Origin: Chelativorans sp. J32 | GTDB taxonomy: Bacteria; Pseudomonadota; Alphaproteobacteria; Rhizobiales; Rhizobiaceae | Reading direction: 5' to 3' | DNA: 64,000 bases | Assembly: GCF_000518985.1 (NCBI RefSeq) | Contig: NZ_JAEQ01000018.1 | Location: 39,333-103,332 of the forward strand | Shown: in pieces, positions 58,325 to 64,000 of the stretch | Layout: each line of letters begins with the position of its first letter | Position numbering within the stretch: the first letter of the stretch is position 1 | The notes under the pieces: model-generated | What the model was told of the DNA's origin: nothing | The model's input: the letters and a program-made list of their open reading frames with translations, nothing else | Database searches by the model: none | Position numbers and translations under genes: made by a program

Positions 58325-59142
58325 AGCTGGCGAAAATAAAACCCTTCGCTCCTACTCGCACCGAGTTCGGGGTGCGTTTCTATCGTGTGGGAAAGCGAGG
58401 GGATCACCCAACTGTCGACAAGGGCATATCCGAGCCCCTTCACCTCGCCGAGAAAGGCAGCCTCGTTCCTGATCTGGTAGGGCACGAGCGCCTTACCGAT
58501 TTTCTCGAGGGTTACGACGGTGCGGCCTTGGCGTAGCGCCACCTTGTTCAGAATGAGGTGACGCGGACGTATGGGGAGGCGCTCGAGAAGCTCGGAAAAT
58601 GAGACATCGAGATATTGAAGAAGGCCCGATCCAAGGAAGAGATCGATGGGCGCGACCTCCTCGATCTTGTCGGTGAAAAGAAGATTAGCCAACCCGTCTG
58701 CTTTGGCGCGCTCGCGCCCGGCGCGCACAATGGCCGGCAGATCGTAGACCGTCCAGCTCAACTCCGGTCCGATCGGCAAAAGATCCCGAAAGGCCCGATA
58801 TTTGGTCCCCATATGCCCGCCCGCATCAAGCAGTGTCGAAACCTCACCGGAAAGACGCCGCATCCAGAAGAGCACGGGATAGTCCCAGGGTGCCACTTGG
58901 CACATCTTTTCGAACGCGACCTCGGCCACCTCCTCATGATCATATCCGGCCATCCCCCGACGCATCGCCACCTTCAACGCATCGGCGTGGGAAGGATACG
59001 CACCCGAGAAGCGGCGCGGGAGAGGCGAGAGATAACGCAAGCGCCCTCGCGCAACATTCAAGGGCAGGAGAGCGCCACTCAGAGTAGCCACCGCGGCTTT
59101 CGGCAAAGCCTGCGGGCGCGAAAGAACATTAGAGCGGATCAT
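58321..59142 (-). CDS. Putative methyltransferase (TIGR04325-like)
   Basis: The 273-aa protein has a SAM-binding-type loop, VSTLLDAGGHMGTKYRAF, then WTVYDLPAIVRAGRE and a strand LFLGSGLLQYLDVSFSELL typical of the TIGR04325 putative methyltransferases. These occur in polysaccharide loci and are poorly characterised; O- or C-methylation of a sugar is expected. ATG 59142 follows GAGAGGA; an upstream start would read into the flippase. It overlaps the flippase gene by 14 bases and so belongs to the same transcript. Confidence 0.78.
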   Translation of the reverse strand: MIRSNVLSRPQALPKAAVATLSGALLPLNVARGRLRYLSPLPRRFSGAYPSHADALKVAMRRGMAGYDHEEVAEVAFEKMCQVAPWDYPVLFWMRRLSGEVSTLLDAGGHMGTKYRAFRDLLPIGPELSWTVYDLPAIVRAGRERAKADGLANLLFTDKIEEVAPIDLFLGSGLLQYLDVSFSELLERLPIRPRHLILNKVALRQGRTVVTLEKIGKALVPYQIRNEAAFLGEVKGLGYALVDSWVIPSLSHTIETHPELGASRSEGFYFRQL

Positions 59143-60655
59143 CGCTTCCTCTCGTTGACCAGTGGAGCCAGGCCAAGCCGGCGAATTTCCAAAGACTGAG
59201 GACGGCAGCAAGGTAAGTCACCGCGCCAGCCCCCACCTGCAAAAAGAAGACGAAGACCGGTCGCAATTCCAGAAGATCGGCGAGCCGGCCAACATAGAAC
59301 ACAACGGCGACCATGGCGCCGAGCGCCAGGAGAAGAAGCGCGCTGTTCTTCGCGATCTCCCGCCAGTCCACACCTCCATATCGCTGTTGCACCCAGATGG
59401 AGGTCGCCGATGCGATGGCTGCTGCAACGCACTGGCCGAGCGCAACGGCAACAACACCGAACGTGGAAAGCAGCATGATGAGGAAGACCGAAACCAATGC
59501 ATTGAAGAGTGCTACCGGTGCAAGCGCCCGCAAATTGCCTCGAACGGCAAGAAGAGGCTCGGTCGCGTAGGTTGTGGCGAGGAGAAGCTGTTTTGCAGCA
59601 AGCACACCCACCAGCAGAGCCGCTGGTCGCCATGCCTCGCCCAGCGCGACCTCAACAAAACCACCCGAGACCATGGCCAGGCCGAGGTAGACCGGTGCGG
59701 CGATGGCAATGAGGATAGGGAAAAAGATTGAACCGGCCTTAGACACCTGATCCTCTCGGCTTGTTCCCTTGTCCTGCTCCTCCCGAGCGCGACGGAAAAC
59801 GAGCCAACCGAGCATCCGCGCCGGCTCTCCGACGAGTTCGGAAAATGCCGCCACGATGCGCTCGGCCGCCCGGTAATATCCGGCTTCCGCCAGGCCGAGA
59901 AAGCCGCCCACGGCAAGGGTTCCGGAATAGGAGCGGAAAAAGACGATGAGCCGATTGAAGATGATCTGCTGCGAGAAACGCAGCACCTCGCGAACAACCG
60001 GCCGCGAGGGCTTGGCAAAGCCTATGAAGCCGATCGCCATTATCGAGCCGGCGAGGATCACAAGCTGCATCATGAGCCGCCCGGCAGCCAGAGCAAAAAC
60101 ATTCCAGCCCGTCCTGAGGCCGAAGACGGTCAGCGCGAGGCCTGCCGCTTCGGCAGCGATGCGGATCATGGCCTGCCGCTTCAGTTCTCCCCGATGCACG
60201 AGGACGCCGTCATAAACAGTGGTAAGGCCGGCCGGCAGGATCCAGCAGGCAAAGAGCGCCAGCAGCGATGCCTCCCAGCTGTTGTCGAAAACCTCATGAA
60301 GGATCCCGGCGGCAAGCAGGCCGACGATCATGAAGAAGAGGCCGCTCACCATCGACATGCTTGCGATCTGGTTGAGATGTGCCTCGCCCTCCGATGACTT
60401 CATGACGAATTCCGCCCACCCTCCCTCGGCGAGCATCACCAAGAAGACCGCGACTGCGGAACAGAAGGCGAAAAGCCCGAACTGGGCCGGAGTGAGTACG
60501 TGGGCTGCGACGATGAAGGCGGTGAGCTGCGATACCTGAGAAGCAAACTTGGCGGACAGCGCCCAAAGGCCGCTACCGATGATGGACGGAAAGCGAAACG
60601 AGAAGGATCTTCTCCGCTTCGGGGCGCCTTCCAGACGCTCAGTTTCGATTGCCAT
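59129..60655 (-). CDS. Polysaccharide flippase, Wzx/PST family
   Basis: The 508-aa integral membrane protein has about 12 to 14 hydrophobic segments and the usual layout of oligosaccharide flippases: SGLWALSAKFASQVSQLTAFIVA at the start, FGLFAFCSAVAVFLVMLAEGG, LRFSQQIIFNRLIVFFRSYSG in the middle and a C-terminal pair of helices. It moves lipid-linked repeat units across the inner membrane for the Wzy-type polymerase at 37332-38780. ATG 60655 is preferred over a start 11 codons upstream. Confidence 0.85.
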   Translation of the reverse strand: MAIETERLEGAPKRRRSFSFRFPSIIGSGLWALSAKFASQVSQLTAFIVAAHVLTPAQFGLFAFCSAVAVFLVMLAEGGWAEFVMKSSEGEAHLNQIASMSMVSGLFFMIVGLLAAGILHEVFDNSWEASLLALFACWILPAGLTTVYDGVLVHRGELKRQAMIRIAAEAAGLALTVFGLRTGWNVFALAAGRLMMQLVILAGSIMAIGFIGFAKPSRPVVREVLRFSQQIIFNRLIVFFRSYSGTLAVGGFLGLAEAGYYRAAERIVAAFSELVGEPARMLGWLVFRRAREEQDKGTSREDQVSKAGSIFFPILIAIAAPVYLGLAMVSGGFVEVALGEAWRPAALLVGVLAAKQLLLATTYATEPLLAVRGNLRALAPVALFNALVSVFLIMLLSTFGVVAVALGQCVAAAIASATSIWVQQRYGGVDWREIAKNSALLLLALGAMVAVVFYVGRLADLLELRPVFVFFLQVGAGAVTYLAAVLSLWKFAGLAWLHWSTRGSDDPL

Positions 60656-60898
60656 TTTCCACACCCCCGCCTTGCTGCTTTTCAACATCCTCGCCGGTAT
60701 CCAATGCCTCCGTATTCACGGTTGTCCCTTCATCAGCTAGATTCCGCTGCAGGTTGCTACTGATTCGTCGTGGTCAGTCGCAGAGGAGCGGGTGCATGCG
60801 AATTCCTATCGCGAAGCTCGAAATGGGACGGGTTGCCGCCAATGCGCGGTCGGCAGGCAGCTGCCTCACCCCACCAATGGCGAACGGATCCTGATCGG
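60656..60898. other. Intergenic region upstream of the flippase operon
   Basis: The 243 bases between the flippase start and the small plus-strand ORF show no gene with a ribosome site and no long repeat. They must hold the flippase-methyltransferase promoter on the minus strand, but I cannot place a convincing -35/-10 pair. Confidence 0.3.
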
Positions 60899-61051
60899 AT
60901 GGCGCGGGATCTCGGCAAGGAAACTTTCCTGGAACGCATCTTCCCCGCATGGTCGATGAAGACCGTAAGTCCCAAGGTCCTGGCCCGATGGGTGGTCATC
61001 CTGTTCTGTCTCGCCGTCTGGACCGCCATCCTCGTCGCCCTGCTCCGCTGA
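60899..61051 (+). CDS. Possible small membrane protein (50 aa)
   Basis: An ATG at 60899 opens a 50-aa frame with a charged N-terminal half (ARDLGKETFLERIFPAWS) and one clear C-terminal transmembrane segment (RWVVILFCLAVWTAILVALL) ending in Arg. The composition is that of a tail-anchored small membrane protein, and the frame ends 5 bases before the convergent sugar transferase. The ribosome site is weak, and the frame is open further upstream, so the start is uncertain. I do not recognise a family. The hydrophobic segment alone supports the call. Confidence 0.4.
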   Translation: MARDLGKETFLERIFPAWSMKTVSPKVLARWVVILFCLAVWTAILVALLR

Positions 61052-61056
61052 AAGGG

Positions 61057-61734
61057 TCAGCAGCCGTTCCGGTCGAGCAAGAGCACGCGGACCGTCCGAA
61101 ATATGATCCACAGATCGAGCGACATCGAGCGGGTGGCGTAGTAGCGGGCGTCGAGTTCGATGCGATCGTCATAGGACGTGTCGTTGCGGCCGGACACTTG
61201 CCAAAGGCCGGTGATGCCGGGCGTCAGCAGCAGATAGCAGTGGGCCCGGTCGCCGTAGCGCGCAAGCTCCTCCTCTACCACCGGACGGGGACCGACAATG
61301 CTCATTTCGCCCCTGAGCACATTCAGGAATTGGGGAATTTCGTCCAGGCTCGTCATCCTCAGCAACCGGCCGATCGGATGAACCCGCGGGTCGCTGCGCA
61401 ACTTGCGATTCATCTCCCACTCCCGGCGGGCGGTCTCATTGGAAGCAAGGAATTCCTGCAGAGCACGATCCGCATCCCGCCGCATCGTGCGGAACTTCAG
61501 ACAGTCAAATTCCCGGCCATCGCGCCCAATGCGCTTGTGCCGATAGATCAATGGCCATCCGTCCTGCACCAAAAGAAGAACACATATGACGGTTATTGCG
61601 GGAATGAGAAAGACGAGCGCAAATATAGAGAATGCGTAATCAAATACAGACTTAAAAATTTCTCCAATACTTCTTCTTTGCCGGATACGTGAACGAACTG
61701 AATCACGAACCGCGCCTTCCAGCGCAGAAAGCAT
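61057..61734 (-). CDS. Initiating sugar transferase (ExoY/WcaJ-like)
   Basis: The 225-aa protein is a bacterial polyprenyl-phosphate sugar phosphotransferase. It has one N-terminal membrane segment (FKSVFDYAFSIFALVFLIP) and then the catalytic domain with FDCLKFRTMR, MTSLDEIPQFLNVLRGEMS, IVGPRPVVEEE and TGLWQVSGRND. It loads the first sugar phosphate on undecaprenyl phosphate, starting the repeat unit. The short length matches the ExoY type, not the long WbaP type. A 233-base AT-richer region separates it from the glycosyltransferase upstream. Confidence 0.93.
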   Translation of the reverse strand: MLSALEGAVRDSVRSRIRQRRSIGEIFKSVFDYAFSIFALVFLIPAITVICVLLLVQDGWPLIYRHKRIGRDGREFDCLKFRTMRRDADRALQEFLASNETARREWEMNRKLRSDPRVHPIGRLLRMTSLDEIPQFLNVLRGEMSIVGPRPVVEEELARYGDRAHCYLLLTPGITGLWQVSGRNDTSYDDRIELDARYYATRSMSLDLWIIFRTVRVLLLDRNGC

Positions 61735-61967
61735 AGTTGATCCCCAATATTGACCCCGCCGACCGCACTGTCAGCTTCAGTAGAAATATTATCGCGGGGG
61801 CGGTTGTGCGCCTATAATTCTATTGGTGTATCGCTACAGATATTTCGATGCGCATTGGCGACCACCATACCCCTCTTATCATTCCCCCAACGCACGAGGC
61901 CGGTCCGCAGGAGCCACATTGGATTTTCGTGCCCAAAAGGGTTACCCATTGCGGCTGGCTTCATCCG
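61735..61967. other. Intergenic region, promoter of the sugar transferase gene
   Basis: The 233-base gap holds AT-rich patches at about 61785-61820, with TATAAT-like sequences on both strands (TATAAT at 61813-61818 on the plus strand). The minus-strand gene should start here. No ORF with a ribosome site and no repeat was seen. Confidence 0.35.
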
Positions 61968-63197
61968 CTAGTGCAGGGTGGCCTGAGATTGCAGGATCGT
62001 GCCATAGAGGGCCATCAGCGCATCGGTCCAAGTCTGTCCGGTATGCCCCATCCGAGGGGCTTCGCGAAACCCGATCCGACCCATATCGCGCGTTTCATGA
62101 TCATCTTCTGCAAGGCGCCGCATGGCGGCCGTCAGCTCCGCCACATCGCCTGCCTTGAAGCTCAAGCCGCAGCCAGCTTCAACGATTTCGCGGCTGAGCA
62201 GAGCCTCTCTCGGCAGGATGACAGGAATGCCGCTCCCGAGGGCTTCCAGCGCCGCCAGCCCGAATGGTTCCGGTACGCGGGAGGAAATAACCACGGCGCG
62301 GGCGTCGACGACGAGACCCGCGATCTCCTCATGTTTTCTCCAACCGTGAAGCACCACTTCCGGATAGCGCTTCTCCAGCAGGGCACGCCCTGCGCCCTCG
62401 CCGATCACGTGCAGCGGAACGCCTGCCATCCGTGCGGCGCGCGCGGCATCCTCGAACCCTTTTTCCGGCTCCAGCCGGCCAATGAAGAAGAAATTCCGGC
62501 GATTGGCCGGATCCGCCATTTCTTGGAGAAATGGCTCGAAGGGATTCCGAACCGTGACCATTTGGTTGCGCGCCACGCCTGCCAGATCGAAGTAATGCTG
62601 CATCGCCTCATGCACCAGAACGATGTGGGCCGGGCGGCCGCGAATATCGAAAACCATCTGGCGCAGGCCGTGCCGCACCGACCGCCAAAGCTTCTGGTGA
62701 AATCCGCGCTTGTCGCACTGGGTTGCAAGACATGCGAGCGACATGGGCGTAAGATTGCAGACCGACAGTCCTGGATAATTGACGAACCCCCCATTGGGGC
62801 AGACTAGAAAATAGTCGTGCGCATGGAGGACCACCCGCTCGCGGACGTCCCGCAATGCGCGAAAGATGGCGGGCGAAAGGATCTTCGACCATCCATGAAC
62901 ATGATAGATCGTGGACGCCGTGTCGGACGACCGGATAAACCGCTCCAGTGCTGCGTGGGCCGGAGCATTGTAGATTCCGGCTACGAATGCCGCCGCCCTG
63001 CCCCTCTCCAGCAAAGGCCGACCATCCAGATTGATCCTGCCCGGATCCGAACCCGCAGAGCCGGCCTGATCGCCTGCAAAGAAGGTCACAGGCACACCTC
63101 TTTCCTCAAGGAAGCCGCGAAGCAGAAGCGAAAGGTTGGAAGCTCCGCCGACCGCGGTGGAGCGGTCATTGATGATGACAACGCGATCTGGCTTCAT
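61968..63197 (-). CDS. Glycosyltransferase family 4
   Basis: The 409-aa GT-B protein has an N-terminal glycine-rich loop (INDRSTAVGGASNLSLLLRG), the interdomain FFFIGRLEPEKGFEDAARA and the donor-site EX7E signature in PEPFGLAALEALGSGIPVIL. It transfers a nucleotide-sugar residue to a lipid-linked acceptor in the cytoplasm with retention of configuration. The cysteine-containing middle part (CNLTPMSLACLATQCDKRG) resembles a subgroup with a small metal or structural site. ATG 63197 is chosen because homology begins at MKPDRVVIIND; it lies 8 bases after the upstream gene. Confidence 0.88.
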   Translation of the reverse strand: MKPDRVVIINDRSTAVGGASNLSLLLRGFLEERGVPVTFFAGDQAGSAGSDPGRINLDGRPLLERGRAAAFVAGIYNAPAHAALERFIRSSDTASTIYHVHGWSKILSPAIFRALRDVRERVVLHAHDYFLVCPNGGFVNYPGLSVCNLTPMSLACLATQCDKRGFHQKLWRSVRHGLRQMVFDIRGRPAHIVLVHEAMQHYFDLAGVARNQMVTVRNPFEPFLQEMADPANRRNFFFIGRLEPEKGFEDAARAARMAGVPLHVIGEGAGRALLEKRYPEVVLHGWRKHEEIAGLVVDARAVVISSRVPEPFGLAALEALGSGIPVILPREALLSREIVEAGCGLSFKAGDVAELTAAMRRLAEDDHETRDMGRIGFREAPRMGHTGQTWTDALMALYGTILQSQATLH

Positions 63198-63205
63198 AGG
63201 CAGGG

Positions 63206-64000
63206 CTATTCGAGCGAGAGGATGTTTTGCGGGGCGAGCCGCCCTCGCGCGAGATCCGCCAGGGCGCGCAGATTGCCGTAAAAACGCCCGCGTCGGTCCA
63301 CCCATGGTTCGGGCGCGAAAAGCTTGATCGTGTTGGCGGCGAGATTGCGTGCGATCTGCGCCGATGCGTGTTTCAGGCTCATCGTCCGCTTGCCCATGAG
63401 GTAGATGGGATTTGCGATCTGAGAATATCCGAAGCGCAATCCCGAGGTGCGGCCCGCTTTCGTACCAAGGTGCACGCCGATGAGCCTGGCCGAACGCACG
63501 ATCCTTCCGTGAGATGCCATCTGCCGGCTGAAGTCGACGTCTTCCAGCCAGCCATAGAGGGGCAAATTCTCATCGAATGCCAGGTCGTGCACGCGGACGG
63601 GCGCCATGCGCAGCGCCATGTTGCAGCCATATCCGTTGTAGATGGGCGAGGTTTCGCCCGTCGCGGTCGCCGGCTGCCGATCAAGAACCGCCAGTGCATC
63701 AGTAATGGCGAGACCAGGGCCGGTGATGCCGTCTGCCTTGACCGTGCCCGTGCACATCACGATGGAGGGATCGGCGCAAAATACCCGCTCCATCTCCTCG
63801 AGATAAGAAGGGGCCATCAGGAAGTCGTCATCGAGGAAGAGGACGACATCGGCATTGGAAGCTGCCCGCAGGATCTGATTCCGCTGACGACAAAGTCCCC
63901 GCTCAGAGAACAAGACGCGAACGGGAAGGCCGCTTTGATCAAGGGCTGCCGGATCGACATCGTTCTTGTCGGCGGCACATATGATGACTTCGTCCGGCAA
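63206..64000 (-). CDS. Glycosyltransferase family 2 (5' end outside window)
   Basis: This 264-codon open frame runs off the window edge. It has the GT-A features: an N-terminal strand (EVIICAADKNDVD), the nucleotide-binding Asp motif VVLFLDDDFLMAPSYLEEME, and the acceptor-site ED in YGWLEDVDFSRQM. The first visible codons read like the interior of the domain, so the true start lies upstream. It is probably transcribed with the GT4 gene 8 bases downstream and adds another sugar to the repeat unit. Confidence 0.87.
   Translation of the reverse strand: MPDEVIICAADKNDVDPAALDQSGLPVRVLFSERGLCRQRNQILRAASNADVVLFLDDDFLMAPSYLEEMERVFCADPSIVMCTGTVKADGITGPGLAITDALAVLDRQPATATGETSPIYNGYGCNMALRMAPVRVHDLAFDENLPLYGWLEDVDFSRQMASHGRIVRSARLIGVHLGTKAGRTSGLRFGYSQIANPIYLMGKRTMSLKHASAQIARNLAANTIKLFAPEPWVDRRGRFYGNLRALADLARGRLAPQNILSLE

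Noticed and set aside
63206..64000. The TTG at the window edge as the true start of the family 2 glycosyltransferase
   Set aside because: The first codons read as the interior of a GT-A strand, so the gene continues beyond the window.

Overview
The window is GC-rich chromosomal DNA from an alphaproteobacterium, most likely order Hyphomicrobiales (Rhizobiales), near Mesorhizobium/Phyllobacteriaceae. I infer this from the thiC-thiO-thiS-thiG-thiE-thiD order behind a TPP riboswitch, an Omp25/RopB-type small barrel, succinoglycan-style exopolysaccharide genes, and two RIME-like intergenic palindromes. No rRNA, tRNA, CRISPR array, insertion sequence or phage gene was seen.

Layout. (1) 1-6043: the end of panC, then a TPP riboswitch and a compact thiamin operon closed by a strong hairpin. 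(2) 6059-10668: a small outer-membrane barrel; a GntR regulator, a D-amino-acid-type FAD oxidase and a 4-hydroxyproline 2-epimerase (hydroxyproline catabolism); and a RidA protein on the other strand. (3) 10815-27749, all on the minus strand: a lignin-aromatic catabolic island. In transcription order it has an IclR regulator, a tetrahydrofolate-dependent aryl O-demethylase (LigM/DesA type), MetF, PurU, a dehydrogenase, a TRAP transporter (DctP, DctQ, DctM), an alpha/beta hydrolase, LigA and LigB ring-cleavage subunits, a YciI-like protein, a second (type I) extradiol dioxygenase, GalB, GalC, GalD, a LysR regulator with two HTH domains, and an acyl-CoA dehydrogenase. Methoxylated aromatic acids would be imported and demethylated onto folate; the methyl carbon would leave as formate through MetF, a FolD encoded elsewhere, and PurU; the gallate-type ring would be cleaved and reduced to pyruvate plus oxaloacetate.

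(4) 27990-34010: an L,D-transpeptidase, an ABC-F ATPase, a Tat-exported metallo-hydrolase, a cupin, and a divergent AraC (PobR-like)/pobA pair that makes protocatechuate. (5) 34165-64000: an exopolysaccharide locus (LuxR and Crp-type regulators, pyruvyl transferase, polymerase, GH16 glycanase, flippase, methyltransferase, ExoY-like sugar transferase, two glycosyltransferases). Embedded in it is a hybrid NRPS-PKS assembly line (40031-52802) with a formyltransferase/beta-propeller fusion, a phosphopantetheinyl transferase, a DegT aminotransferase and a GMC oxidoreductase.

The NRPS-PKS line is the strongest candidate for an undescribed system. It reads A-T / KS-AT-ACP-aminotransferase-C-A(Gly)-T / C*-(A remnant)-T-TE. 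The predicted scaffold is an amino acid extended by one malonate and aminated at the beta carbon, giving a beta,gamma-diamino acid, then glycine. The last protein has a C domain lacking its catalytic His and a thioesterase with a Cys nucleophile. Its position among polysaccharide genes suggests the product is a small peptide or lactam made alongside, or attached to, a surface glycan.
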